Shown piece after piece: positions 24,669 to 33,257 of a stretch of 64,000 nt of DNA; within the stretch, counting starts at the first letter, position 1, and each line of letters starts with the position of its first letter. Below the pieces are notes generated by a model that had not been told where the DNA came from, ran no database searches, and was given only the letters and a program-made list of their open reading frames with translations. Position numbers and translations under genes: made by a program. The DNA comes from Caproicibacter fermentans (GTDB lineage: Bacteria > Bacillota > Clostridia > Oscillospirales > Acutalibacteraceae): NCBI RefSeq assembly GCF_009746625.1, contig NZ_VWXL01000046.1, positions 1 through 64,000 of the forward strand, given 5' to 3'.

Positions 24669-26879
24669 TTATTCCACATGATTGGGTTCAATAAACGAAA
24701 CCGTAACAACTGTTCCGGGCGCAACCTTGGTTCCCGGCGCAATGCTCTGAAGGCTGGACACCGCGTTTGCGGTTCCTGTTAACGCGGCGCCGGAAACACT
24801 GATATTGATTCCCGACTGGGAGGCGCGTTCGTTCGCCTGTGAAAGCGAAAGCCCGACAAGGTCCGGTACGGTGACCGTTTTCTCTTTGCTTTGCTGATCC
24901 GTAAACAGGACCACTCTTCCTCCCTTCGGGATGCTCTTTCCCGGTTCGGGAACCTGAGACACCACTTTTTCGCCGTCGCCGTAAATCTGAGGCGTAAGGC
25001 CGTCGGAGGAAACTTTATTCTTCGCCTGCGCGACCGTCTGACCCACAACATTCGGTGTGGACGCATCGAGCTTTGCCATTTCTTCCTCCGTGTATTTCGG
25101 TTCCACGCCGAGATACGGCAGAATTTCAGACATTGTTTTCAGAAAAACCGGGCCGGAAACATAGCTGCCGTAATAACTGTTTCCGTGCGGCTCGTCATAA
25201 AAAACCAGCATGGCGATCTGAGGGTCGTCCGCGGGTGCGAACCCGCAGTAAGACGCGATGTACTCCTTACTTGTCTTGATTTCCTGTTTTTCGGAAGTTC
25301 CCGTTTTGCCGGCGACCCGGTAGCCGGGAATATACCCGCTTTTCGCCGTCCCCGTTGTGGCGTCCTGCCGCAGAATCGCGCTGATCCGTTTTGATGTGTC
25401 GTTGGAGACCACCTGGCGTTTCGGCGTGGTGTCGGCAGACTTGACAATATTCCCGTCGCTGTCCAGAATCCGGTCCACAACGTGCGGCTTTACCAGATAT
25501 CCCCCGTTCGCCACCGCCGCGCAGGCGGTAATCATCTGAATCGGCGTAATGGTAAAACTCTGACCGAAAGATTCCGTGGCGAGGTTGATCGGCGTAAGCT
25601 GGGCCGCCGTATAATAGATGCTGCGGGATTCACCGGGAAGATCTATGCCGGTTTTTGCGGTAAACCCAAACGCATCGAAATATTTGTAGAACAGATTCGG
25701 CCCCAGGAGCGCGCCGACCTTCATAAACACAACGTTGCTGGATTGACAGATTCCCTGTGCGAAAGTCAGGCTGCCGAAGCCGCTGCGCCGCCAGTCGTGA
25801 ATCTGTCTTCCGCCGATCGTCAGATAGCCGGGGCAGCTGAACTGCGTGGTTTCGGTCACCAGGCCCTCTTCCATCGCAGCCGAGCCTGTAATCATCTTGA
25901 ACACGGAGCCCGGCTGATAAGTATCACTGACGCATTTGTTCCGCCACTGGGCCTGCTGAGCTTCCCGAAGGGCCTTCGTCTTTGCCTCCCCGTCAGGCAT
26001 CTTTGCAATCTGATCCGCCACCGTCTTGTCGGCTATGGTGAACGGGTCGTTGGGGTCGAAATCCCCTTTGACCGCCATGGCGATAATGCCGCCGGTTTTG
26101 ACATTCATGATGATTGCGCAGCCGCGGTTCTGAACCTTATTGTTAACAAGGCCCTCCTCCAGGTTCTTTTCCAGAATCTGCTGTACGACCTCGTCTACGG
26201 TCAGGACCAGGCTGTTCCCGTCCTGAGCCGGGACTTCCTGTTCATAATCGTACTGCATGTCGGTTCCGATCGCGTTTTTCGCCGTTACCAGCTTGCCGGA
26301 AACGCCGGTCAGCTCGCTGTCGTATTCCGCTTCGATTCCGGAAAGGCCCTGGCTGTCGGTCCCTGTAAAGCCGAGTATGGTGGAAGCCAGCGTCCCGAAA
26401 GGATAATACCGTTTATAATCCTCAATTAAGCGAATTCCGTTTGTAATATTGTTTTTGTCCTTAAATGCGACGACCTTGTCCTTGACATCCGATTCCACCT
26501 TGCGTTTAATGACGTCGAAATATGTTTTCTTCCTAGTGTGTTCCAGGATGACGTTCTTATCCATGCCCAGAATCTGCGCCAGCCCGGCGGCGATCAGGTC
26601 CCGGTTGTCATCGGTGATATAGGCGGGCTCCAGAACAACCTGCCAGACCGTGGCGCTCTGCGCCAGAACCTTCATATTGCTGTCGTAGATCGTTCCTCGC
26701 TGAGCGGTCAGGACCGTGTCTTTCACCTGATTGTCGACAGCCCTCATTTTCAGGGTTTCGCCCTCAACAATCTGCAGCCGAACCAGGCTGAAGATCACAG
26801 CCCCAAATCCGGCAATCATCATCATCAGCAAAACAAACACCGTTCGGTGCCACATTCTTACGGTCGTCCCTTTTGCCAT
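24669..26879 (-). CDS. spoVD: Class B penicillin-binding protein, SpoVD/PBP2 type, with two PASTA domains
   Basis: The 736-residue product starts MAKGTTVRMWHRT with one membrane anchor (about residues 14-36), then a PBP dimer domain (RGTIYDSNMKVLAQSA). The transpeptidase domain has the SxxK motif (PGSVFKMITGSA), SSN (CQSSNVVFMKVG) and KTG (VAGKTGTSEK). Two PASTA domains follow: TPNVVGQTVAQAKNKVSSDG and TVPDLVGLSLSQANERASQSG. It cross-links septal or spore peptidoglycan with the SEDS partner FtsW. The start at 26879 has GGAGG eight bases upstream; the frame is open 82 codons further but lacks a matching site. SpoVD or FtsI/PBP2B role cannot be separated by sequence alone. Confidence 0.94.
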   Translation of the reverse strand: MAKGTTVRMWHRTVFVLLMMMIAGFGAVIFSLVRLQIVEGETLKMRAVDNQVKDTVLTAQRGTIYDSNMKVLAQSATVWQVVLEPAYITDDNRDLIAAGLAQILGMDKNVILEHTRKKTYFDVIKRKVESDVKDKVVAFKDKNNITNGIRLIEDYKRYYPFGTLASTILGFTGTDSQGLSGIEAEYDSELTGVSGKLVTAKNAIGTDMQYDYEQEVPAQDGNSLVLTVDEVVQQILEKNLEEGLVNNKVQNRGCAIIMNVKTGGIIAMAVKGDFDPNDPFTIADKTVADQIAKMPDGEAKTKALREAQQAQWRNKCVSDTYQPGSVFKMITGSAAMEEGLVTETTQFSCPGYLTIGGRQIHDWRRSGFGSLTFAQGICQSSNVVFMKVGALLGPNLFYKYFDAFGFTAKTGIDLPGESRSIYYTAAQLTPINLATESFGQSFTITPIQMITACAAVANGGYLVKPHVVDRILDSDGNIVKSADTTPKRQVVSNDTSKRISAILRQDATTGTAKSGYIPGYRVAGKTGTSEKQEIKTSKEYIASYCGFAPADDPQIAMLVFYDEPHGNSYYGSYVSGPVFLKTMSEILPYLGVEPKYTEEEMAKLDASTPNVVGQTVAQAKNKVSSDGLTPQIYGDGEKVVSQVPEPGKSIPKGGRVVLFTDQQSKEKTVTVPDLVGLSLSQANERASQSGINISVSGAALTGTANAVSSLQSIAPGTKVAPGTVVTVSFIEPNHVE

Positions 26880-27030
26880 CCCATGTTCCTCCAAATTGCC
26901 TGAAAAAAACAGATTTGAATCAAAAATGAGAGTCAAGAACTTTTTCTCAACTCTCCTTCTATCGAACAGCGGAAGATTCCCACAGGCGCTCCCGGTCGCG
27001 CTATTAATACATATTGGAAAACCGGCCCCT

Positions 27031-27525
27031 TTATGACAGAAAACGGCGGATCGAACCGACCAGTTCTGAAAGCCAACTTCCGTTTTGTGCCGGCAGTAGG
27101 ACCTGCGTTTTATCTCCGGCGGCAAGAGTCACGTTTTCTATCTGATTCCGATTCACTTTCTCCATGCCGAGCTGATCTGACGCATAGTTTTCCACTGATT
27201 GAAGAGACATCTGAGCTTCCGATTTCATTTTCATCTGCGTGTAAACGCTCTGGTCTTCCGAAAGCTGTTTTGTAACAACGCCAAGGGAATCCGACAACTC
27301 CGACAGCTCCACCTGGCCATAGATGTATGCACCGGCCATGCCGGCAATCATCAGAAAGGAAAGGATTGTTGGCAGCATTTTTAAAACGCTGCGCTTGGGC
27401 CGGCGGTTTTCCTCCAGCCGTTCCCGCGGAAGCTCAATGACATTATTTTGCCGCGCCGGTTCCTGCACCTCCCGGCGTTTTGGTTCAAACATTCCAAAAT
27501 CATATGCTGTATTGCCGGCCGCCAT
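27031..27525 (-). CDS. ftsL: FtsL-like cell division protein
   Basis: The 164-residue bitopic protein has a basic cytoplasmic start, one membrane helix (about LPTILSFLMIAGMAGAYIYG, residues 51-70) and an extracytoplasmic coiled coil (VELSELSDSLGVVTKQLSEDQ) ending with the FtsL-like 'YASDQLGMEKVN' segment. FtsL forms the divisome complex with FtsQ/DivIB and an FtsB/DivIC protein and activates FtsW-PBP. It begins two bases after rsmH, with GGGGAGG upstream; this position between rsmH and the PBP is decisive. Confidence 0.88.
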   Translation of the reverse strand: MAAGNTAYDFGMFEPKRREVQEPARQNNVIELPRERLEENRRPKRSVLKMLPTILSFLMIAGMAGAYIYGQVELSELSDSLGVVTKQLSEDQSVYTQMKMKSEAQMSLQSVENYASDQLGMEKVNRNQIENVTLAAGDKTQVLLPAQNGSWLSELVGSIRRFLS

Positions 27526-27527
27526 TC

Positions 27528-28475
27528 TTATTCCTCCCCTTTCGTTTCTTCAAGCTTTTTACAGACCCTGAGCCGCGCGCTGCGGCTTCTGGGATTCTCT
27601 TTCAGTTCCTGCTCCGTAGGAGACAAGCCCTTTTTATAAATCAACTCCGCCCGCGGCTTCTTTCCGCATACGCAAACCGGAAAATCCGGCGGGCAGGTAC
27701 ATCCGGAACACCATTCCGCCATTCTTTTTTTTACAATACGGTCCTCCAGCGAGTGAAACGTGATAACCGCCAAACGACCGCCCGGCTTGAGAATTGAAAA
27801 CGCCGCATCCAGGCCTTCCGAAAGCCTGTCCAGTTCGCCGTTCACCTTAATCCGCAGAGCCTGAAAGGTTTTACGGGCCGGATGCCCCGGTTTCCGGCGC
27901 ACCGCGGCGGGTACGGACTCCCTGACGATATCAGCGAGCTGAAGGGTCGTCTCAATCGGCGACTGTTCCCTCGCCCTGACAATTCCCGCCGCGATTCTTC
28001 GGGCACTGCTCTCTTCCCCGTACCTGCGCAAAATATCCTCAAGATCACGCTCGGGCAGGGTGTTGACCAGGTCCCGCGCGGATACGCCCTCCCGGCTCAT
28101 TCTCATATCCAAGGGAGCGTCGGCGTGATAAGAAAACCCCCGTTCTGGATTATCAAACTGAAAGGACGAAACGCCGATATCGAGAAGAACCCCATCTACC
28201 GGCACCAGACCGAATTTTTCAGCCGCTTCGTCCATGCTGGAAAAATTAGTATGATAAACCGTCGCACAGGGATAGTCTTTCAGGCGGTCGCCCGCCGCCC
28301 GAACGGCGTCCGGGTCCTGATCGAGCGCCAGCAGCCTGCCGGTAGTCAGGCATTTCGCAATCGCGAGGGAATGCCCGCCGCCGCCGGCCGTTCCGTCAAT
28401 ATAAATCCCGTCCGGACGAATGTTCAGGCTTTTAATTGTCTCGTCAAACAATACGGGCTTATGGTAGAATTCCAT
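27528..28475 (-). CDS. rsmH: 16S rRNA (cytosine(1402)-N(4))-methyltransferase
   Basis: RsmH (MraW) methylates N4 of C1402 in the 30S P site. The 315-residue protein has the start YHKPVLFDETIKSLNIRPDGIYIDGTAGGGGHS with the SAM-binding glycine loop, LLALDQDPDAVRAA, GVLLDIGVSSFQFDNPERGFSYHADAPLDMRM, and ITFHSLEDRIVKKRMAE. It follows mraZ in the usual dcw order. Confidence 0.96.
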   Translation of the reverse strand: MEFYHKPVLFDETIKSLNIRPDGIYIDGTAGGGGHSLAIAKCLTTGRLLALDQDPDAVRAAGDRLKDYPCATVYHTNFSSMDEAAEKFGLVPVDGVLLDIGVSSFQFDNPERGFSYHADAPLDMRMSREGVSARDLVNTLPERDLEDILRRYGEESSARRIAAGIVRAREQSPIETTLQLADIVRESVPAAVRRKPGHPARKTFQALRIKVNGELDRLSEGLDAAFSILKPGGRLAVITFHSLEDRIVKKRMAEWCSGCTCPPDFPVCVCGKKPRAELIYKKGLSPTEQELKENPRSRSARLRVCKKLEETKGEE

Positions 28476-28487
28476 CGGCGCGCCTCT

Positions 28488-28907
28488 TTACAGTTCCAAA
28501 AGATCCATCGCTTCCGCGATGTTGTCCTGAGTCAAAGTGGAGTTGAAGCTTGTCCAGCGTTCGGTATCCCAGATTTCTGCTCTGCTGGAAGCGCCGATAA
28601 AGGTAACGTCTTTTTCCAGACCTGCATAATCGCGGAGCGTCTGCGGCAAAAGGACACGCCCCTGACGGTCCGGCTGCGCTTCCACGGCTCCGGAAAAGAA
28701 AAAGCGCTGAAGTCCCCGCGCTTTTGAGATCGGCATGGCGCTGATCTTTTCCTGAAGCCGGTTCCATTCCGACGGTGAAAGGACAAAGAGGCAGCCGTCA
28801 AGTCCCTTGGTGACATAGAAATTATCCCCCAGATCCTCTCGGAATCTGGCCGGAACAATCACACGCCCTTTCAGGTCTATGGAATGCTGGTACTCTCCGA
28901 TCAACAT
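28488..28907 (-). CDS. mraZ: MraZ transcriptional regulator
   Basis: MraZ is an AbrB-fold protein with two repeats, visible as LIGEYQHSIDLKGRVIVPARFRE (residues 2-23) and GAVEAQPDRQGRVLLPQTLRDYA (about 74-96), each with the D-x-(K/Q)-G-R-(V/I)-x-(V/L)-P motif. It forms rings that bind repeats in its own promoter and control the dcw operon. The ATG at 28907 has GAGG upstream and gives the usual length (139 residues); a GTG at 28949 would lie inside the operator. Four phased boxes (28943-28982) lie directly upstream. Confidence 0.95.
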   Translation of the reverse strand: MLIGEYQHSIDLKGRVIVPARFREDLGDNFYVTKGLDGCLFVLSPSEWNRLQEKISAMPISKARGLQRFFFSGAVEAQPDRQGRVLLPQTLRDYAGLEKDVTFIGASSRAEIWDTERWTSFNSTLTQDNIAEAMDLLEL

Positions 28908-28942
28908 AACGATCCTCTCTGCCGGGGCAAATGCGGAAAGCG

Positions 28943-28982
28943 ATTCCACATTCTGCTACTTGCCCCCACCTTTCACCACTTT
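28943..28982 (-). promoter_or_regulatory. Four tandem MraZ boxes (AAAGTGGNNN decamers)
   Basis: Read on the minus strand the 40 bases split into four exact decamers: AAAGTGGTGA, AAGGTGGGGG, CAAGTAGCAG, AATGTGGAAT. This matches the AAAGTG(G/T)-N3 tandem boxes described for MraZ of mycoplasmas and the phased TGGGN boxes of E. coli. They begin six bases after the -10 box, so a bound MraZ ring would cover the start of transcription. Confidence 0.8.
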
Positions 28983-28988
28983 GTTTTG

Positions 28989-29017
28989 ATTATATCGTAA
29001 CTCATAAAAAAATGCAA
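28989..29017 (-). promoter_or_regulatory. Promoter of the dcw operon (mraZ)
   Basis: On the minus strand TATAAT (28989-28994) has a poor -35, TTGCAT (29012-29017), at 17 bp. The MraZ boxes follow directly. Confidence 0.6.
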
Positions 29018-29083
29018 CTCATTTTTTGCATTATGTCAATTGCGGGTAGATATTTATTCAAATATTTTGTATTAGCTTTTCAT

Positions 29084-29116
29084 GCATAAAAAAAACGCCA
29101 CAAAATCTTGTGGCGT
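29084..29116 (-). terminator. Terminator of the uvrC-rsmD-coaD operon
   Basis: ACGCCACAA (29095-29103) pairs with TTGTGGCGT (29108-29116) around AATC. On the minus strand a T-run follows (complement of A's at 29088-29095). It lies 16 bases after the last stop codon of the operon. Confidence 0.9.
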
Positions 29117-29131
29117 AAAAATTTTCCTTTT

Positions 29132-29602
29132 TTATGAATCTGTTCCATTTTGCCTTTGGGAGGCCCGTATGTTCTGTCTGGTCCGCCTCAGCTCGGCAAG
29201 AATCTGCGAAAGGCCGTCGTCGGTGCGTTTCATCAGGTCGTCGATATAATCGTTGCTGGCCTTGCGCATTTCCCGTACCTTGACCTGGGACTGCGCTGTG
29301 ATTTCATTTGCCTTCTGCTGGGCCTGCCTGACAATCTCGTCCTGCGCGATCAGTGCTTTCGCACGTTCCTGTGCCACATGCAAAACGGTCTCCGCCTCCC
29401 GCCTGGCATCGTCAAGAATCTGGGTCCGGTCCGCCACGATCGCCTTGGCCTGCCGGATCTCTTTCGGCATGTTTTCCCGAATTTCATCCAGCACCTGCTT
29501 GACCTCTTCGCCGTCAAGAACCGCGCGGCCCCGGCTCAGCGGCAGGCTCCAGGCTTTGTCGACCATATCATAGAGTTCGTCAATTAAGTCGTCTACGCTC
29601 AT
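29132..29602 (-). CDS. Coiled-coil protein of the DivIVA/ATPase-like type, coupled to coaD
   Basis: The 156-residue product is almost wholly helical: MSVDDLIDELYDMVDKAWSL, then a long charged coiled coil (EIRENMPKEIRQAKAIVADR; ILDDARREAETVLHVAQERA) resembling the DivIVA tail or the ATP synthase b subunit, and a Q/R-rich tail. It has no membrane helix. It starts at ATG 29602 with AGGAGGG eight bases upstream and overlaps the coaD stop by four bases. Homologues are common beside coaD in Clostridia; the function is not known to me. Confidence 0.7.
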   Translation of the reverse strand: MSVDDLIDELYDMVDKAWSLPLSRGRAVLDGEEVKQVLDEIRENMPKEIRQAKAIVADRTQILDDARREAETVLHVAQERAKALIAQDEIVRQAQQKANEITAQSQVKVREMRKASNDYIDDLMKRTDDGLSQILAELRRTRQNIRASQRQNGTDS

Positions 29603-30093
29603 TTCCGTTTCCCTCCTGCGCACAAACGCTGTTCGATATCCTGCAAAATACATTCCGGTACAAAATTGGAAATATCGCCGCCGAAGCAGGCGACCTGTTT
29701 TATTCCGCTGGAGCTTAAAAACATGTTTTCCGCCGTTGTATTGAGATAGACTGTTTCCAGTTCGGGATTCAGCTTTTTATTGAAAAGAGCCATCTGAAAT
29801 TCGTATTCAAAATCAGACATCGCGCGAAGCCCCTTCACAATCGCTGCGGCATCCCGGATTCTCGCATAATCCGCAATCAGTCCGTCGAACCCGACGACTT
29901 CCACGTCGTCCATAGCCCGGGTACAGCGCTCCAACATATTGATTCGTTCCTCCACCGTAAAAGCTGTGTGCTTTTCCGGGTTGACCAGAACGGCAACAAT
30001 CGTATGGTCAAAAAGTTTTCTTGCGCGATTGATAATATCCATGTGCCCAAGCGTAACAGGATCAAAACTGCCAGGACAAATCGCTGTTTTCAC
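29599..30093 (-). CDS. coaD: Phosphopantetheine adenylyltransferase
   Basis: CoaD joins 4'-phosphopantetheine and ATP to dephospho-CoA. The 164-residue protein has AICPGSFDPVTLGHMDIINRA (nucleotidyltransferase HxGH motif GHMD), GLRAMSDFEYEFQMALFNKKL and FLSSSGIKQVACFGGDI with the second ATP motif. Length is typical. It lies three bases after rsmD and overlaps the downstream coiled-coil gene. Confidence 0.96.
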   Translation of the reverse strand: MKTAICPGSFDPVTLGHMDIINRARKLFDHTIVAVLVNPEKHTAFTVEERINMLERCTRAMDDVEVVGFDGLIADYARIRDAAAIVKGLRAMSDFEYEFQMALFNKKLNPELETVYLNTTAENMFLSSSGIKQVACFGGDISNFVPECILQDIEQRLCAGGKRK

Positions 30094-30096
30094 GGC

Positions 30097-30642
30097 TTAT
30101 GTCACGTCCTTGTGTTTATATAGGGTCAGCGCAATTTTGCCATATCTGTAGGAACGGCCGCGGATAAAATCCCCGGCCGACTCCGGGAGGGGTTCGTCCG
30201 TCGGGTTTTCGCAGATAATCGTACCGCCGGGATTCATCCGCCCGGCAACAAGAGGGATTGCGCGTTGCAAAAGTCCCGTGCGGTAGGGCGGATCCAGAAA
30301 AGCAAGGTCGAAAGCGCCGCAGTCCCCCGCAAGGTAAGAGGCGAAATCCATACGTTTCACCTTTGCCCGGTCCGAAAGTCCCGTGCTCTCCAGATTCTGT
30401 GCAACAACGGCTGCAGGCTGTTGGGCCGCGTCGACAAAAACGGCTTCCCGCGCGCCACGGCTCAGGGCCTCGATGCCCAACTGCCCGGAACCCGCAAACA
30501 GGTCAAGCACGCGCCTGCCTTCCACCTGAAACTGAATAATACTGAACAATGCTTCCTTGACCCGATCCGGAGTTGGCCGAACGGCGTCGCCCGCGCAAAC
30601 GGACAGCCGCTTTCCCCGGGCGGAACCGGTAATGACTCTCAT
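30097..30642 (-). CDS. rsmD: 16S rRNA (guanine(966)-N(2))-methyltransferase
   Basis: The 181-residue SAM-dependent methyltransferase starts MRVITGSARGKRLSV, with RPTPDRVKEALFSII, VLDLFAGSGQLGIEALSRGA (SAM loop) and the catalytic LAFLDPPYRTGLL (D-P-P-Y). It is followed by coaD, a very common pairing, and preceded by uvrC. Confidence 0.95.
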   Translation of the reverse strand: MRVITGSARGKRLSVCAGDAVRPTPDRVKEALFSIIQFQVEGRRVLDLFAGSGQLGIEALSRGAREAVFVDAAQQPAAVVAQNLESTGLSDRAKVKRMDFASYLAGDCGAFDLAFLDPPYRTGLLQRAIPLVAGRMNPGGTIICENPTDEPLPESAGDFIRGRSYRYGKIALTLYKHKDVT

Positions 30643-30698
30643 AGTTTCTCCACCTTAATCCGACTTGGTTTTTATTATCCCATGAACCGGCGGTTCTG

Positions 30699-32558
30699 TC
30701 AATCGGTCCGGGCGGGTTCCTCCGGATGAAACGCGGAATAGACTTTCCGGGCCGCCGGTTTTGTCATTCCCGGCGCCGCGGAAAGTTCCTCCGTCGTCGC
30801 GTTCCGCACGGCGGCAACCGTTCTGAAATGTTTGAGCAGCGCTTTCGCGCGCGCGGGTCCGATTCCTTCCACGGCGGTCAGCGAAGAGGAAATGGAATTT
30901 TTCTTTCTCACCTGCCGATGATACCCAACGGCGAACCGGTGAACTTCCTCCTGAATGGAAGAAACCAGCGTGAACGCGCTCCGATTGGAGCTGATTGCGA
31001 TTTCTCCGCCGTCCTTCGCGATCGCGCGGGTACGGTGCCTGTCGTCCTTGACCATGCCAAAGAGAGGAATCGGAAGCCCCGCCTCCTCCAAAACCGGCCT
31101 CACGGCGGAAATCTGTCCCTTTCCGCCGTCCAGCAGGATCAGATCGGGCAAACGGCCGAATCCCTCGCCGGATTCCCTGTTTTTTTCGTATTCTTCCAGC
31201 CTGCGGGACAGTACCTCCCTCATGGAGGCGTAATCGTCCTGCCCGACAACCGTCCGGATTTTAAACTTGCGGTAGGCGGACCGAAGCGGCCTTCCGTTTT
31301 CAAACACAACCATGCCCGCCACGTTTTCCCCGCCGGCAAGATTTGAAATATCATAAGATTCAATATAGGCCGGCGGTTCCGGCAGGCCGAGCAGGCGCGC
31401 GAGTTCGTCCAGCGCCGAAGCTTCCCGCCCGGTGCGCCCCGTCTTTTGGGCAAGCTGCTCCGCCGCGTTGCTGCGGCACATTTCAACCAACTGTGCCTGT
31501 TCCCCCTTCTGCGGAACCGTGATCGTAACTTTTCTGCCCGCCTTTTCCGTCAGCCATTGGGACAGCAGCTCCGCGTTTTCCGCCGGTCCGTCCAGTGAGA
31601 CACGCGGAGGGATTCTGTCGCGCATGGAGTAATACCGTTCGAGAAATTCGCTTCGCGCCTCTTTCGCTTTTCCGGTTTCCCCCATCAGAAAGGTTTCCCT
31701 GTCACACAGCCTTCCATTCTGAAAACGGAACACTTCGAAGCAGCTTTTTTCAGTCCCCTGCGTCAGCGCGATCACATCCTGCTCCTTTACGCGGGACGCT
31801 ACCACCTTCTGCCGGTCGCTCATCTTGCGAATCGCCGCGATTCTGTCGCGCAGCCGCGCGGCGCGCTCATACTCCAGGTTTTCCGCAGCCTCGTCCATTC
31901 TCTCCGTCAGGGCGCGAACGCTTTTGGCGCTGCCGCCGCGTAGAAACTCCAGGGCTTCCGAAACGTACTCGCGGTATTCGGACTCGCTGATTTTTCCCCT
32001 GCATGGGGCACAGCACTGTTTAATGTAAAAATTCAGGCACGGGCGGCCCTTGCCGATATCCTGGGGGAATTTTCTGGTACAGGAAGGCAGACGAAAAATC
32101 TTCAGCGCCTCGTCCACCGATTGTTTGACGGACCAGGAGCTTACATACGGCCCGATATATTCCGCCCCGTCGTCGGCGACCTGTTTCGCTTCCGAAATTT
32201 TCGGCCACGGGCCGGAGCTGACCCGAATGTAGTGGTACCCCTTGTCGTCCTTCAGCAAAATATTGTATTTGGGAGAGTATTGTTTAATCAGACTGCATTC
32301 CAAGACAAGCGCCTCGAATTCGCTGTCTGTCAAAATGTACTCGAACGTATCCACGCTCGCAACCATGCGGCGCACCTTGTCGTCATGGTTTTTTTCGGAG
32401 CCGAAATATTGGCTGACCCGGTTTTTCAGCGCTTTGGCCTTTCCAACATAAATAATCTTCCCGGTTTTGTCGTGCATCAGATATACGCCCGGGCTCAAAG
32501 GCAGGCGCATGGCCCGGGCCCTGAGCTCCTTTTTGTGCTTCTCCTGCTCGGTCAACAC
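30699..32558 (-). CDS. uvrC: UvrABC excinuclease subunit C
   Basis: UvrC makes both incisions in nucleotide excision repair. It has the GIY-YIG domain (LPLSPGVYLMHDKTGKIIYVGKAKALKNRV), a Cys cluster (QCCAPCRGKIS), the UVR domain that binds UvrB (MDEAAENLEYERAARLRDRI), the RNase H-like endonuclease half (IESYDISNLAGGENVAGMVVF; LPDLILLDGGKGQI) and a C-terminal helix-hairpin-helix pair. Three candidate starts (GTG 32561, GTG 32558, TTG 32555) follow AAAGGAGG; 32558 has the best spacing, giving about 619 residues. It leads uvrC-rsmD-coaD. Confidence 0.95.
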   Translation of the reverse strand: MLTEQEKHKKELRARAMRLPLSPGVYLMHDKTGKIIYVGKAKALKNRVSQYFGSEKNHDDKVRRMVASVDTFEYILTDSEFEALVLECSLIKQYSPKYNILLKDDKGYHYIRVSSGPWPKISEAKQVADDGAEYIGPYVSSWSVKQSVDEALKIFRLPSCTRKFPQDIGKGRPCLNFYIKQCCAPCRGKISESEYREYVSEALEFLRGGSAKSVRALTERMDEAAENLEYERAARLRDRIAAIRKMSDRQKVVASRVKEQDVIALTQGTEKSCFEVFRFQNGRLCDRETFLMGETGKAKEARSEFLERYYSMRDRIPPRVSLDGPAENAELLSQWLTEKAGRKVTITVPQKGEQAQLVEMCRSNAAEQLAQKTGRTGREASALDELARLLGLPEPPAYIESYDISNLAGGENVAGMVVFENGRPLRSAYRKFKIRTVVGQDDYASMREVLSRRLEEYEKNRESGEGFGRLPDLILLDGGKGQISAVRPVLEEAGLPIPLFGMVKDDRHRTRAIAKDGGEIAISSNRSAFTLVSSIQEEVHRFAVGYHRQVRKKNSISSSLTAVEGIGPARAKALLKHFRTVAAVRNATTEELSAAPGMTKPAARKVYSAFHPEEPARTD

Positions 32559-32590
32559 CACTGCTCCTCCTTTCCCGCTCGTCACGATAC

Positions 32591-32622
32591 AAAAAAGAAA
32601 AAGCACCGCAATCAAGCGGTGC
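32591..32622 (-). terminator. Terminator of the HPr gene
   Basis: GCACCGC (32603-32609) pairs with GCGGTGC (32616-32622). On the minus strand a T-rich tract follows (complement of 32591-32602), so HPr is a single-gene unit ahead of uvrC. Confidence 0.85.
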
Positions 32623-32638
32623 CATATGTTTCAACTGT

Positions 32639-32902
32639 TTATTCGGAGAAACCGGACTGCACCAGCTGAACCAAGCCGTCCACAGCCTCTTGCTCATCGG
32701 ACCCGTCCGCGATAATTTTGATATTCGTCCCGCCGACGATTCCAAGGGAAAGAACCCCCAAAAGGCTTTTCGCGTTGACGCGTCTTTCCTCTTTTTCCAC
32801 CCAGATGGAAGATTTATATTCATTCGCCTTTTGAATAAAAAAAGTTGCCGGACGGGCATGCAGGCCCACCTGATTCTGAACCAGAACTTCTTTTACATAC
32901 AT
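32639..32902 (-). CDS. ptsH: HPr-family phosphocarrier protein
   Basis: The 87-residue protein has the active-site histidine in QVGLHARPATFF (phosphorylated by enzyme I) and the regulatory serine in NAKSLLGVLSLGI (phosphorylated by HPr kinase in Firmicutes). It can therefore serve PTS sugar uptake and, as HPr-Ser-P, CcpA-type carbon control. No enzyme I gene is near. The ATG at 32902 has AGGAG upstream; the longer frame to 32941 has no such site. It has its own strong promoter and terminator. Whether it is the main HPr or a Crh-like paralogue cannot be decided, although both His and Ser are kept, favouring HPr. Confidence 0.9.
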   Translation of the reverse strand: MYVKEVLVQNQVGLHARPATFFIQKANEYKSSIWVEKEERRVNAKSLLGVLSLGIVGGTNIKIIADGSDEQEAVDGLVQLVQSGFSE

Positions 32903-32980
32903 TCTAAATCCACTCCTACACAAAATCGTATCCGAAGGCATTCCGAAAAACAGAACACGATATTATTCGTCACCATATAT

Positions 32981-33008
32981 ATTATAGCACGTTTGGACGG
33001 GCCGTCAA
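32981..33008 (-). promoter_or_regulatory. SigA-type promoter of the HPr gene
   Basis: On the minus strand TTGACG (33003-33008) and TATAAT (32981-32986) are 16 bp apart, about 80 bases before the start codon. Confidence 0.8.
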
Positions 33009-33010
33009 CG

Positions 33011-33257
33011 TTAATCAAAAACTTTGGATTGATTGCCCAACGGAGAGTCCCACGCAAAGGCTCATTTGTGCATTATGACGTAATTGTTGAAAGTTTTTGT
33101 TCTGTCTGCCGATTATCCCGCCCGAGCATGCTCACAAAAGCTGAAAATGCGAATTTAAAACAGAATTTTTATCAAACGAACCGATCTTTCGGAAACGGAG
33201 CTTCGTTAACGGGCGGACGGCCGTGTGAACACGCTTTTCCTATTCTATGCAAAAGAT
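33011..33257. other. Intergenic stretch between HPr promoter and trmD
   Basis: With the HPr leader the non-coding gap is 32903-33257. Apart from the HPr promoter I see no gene, strong hairpin or repeat. A clear terminator for trmD was not found. Confidence 0.4.
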
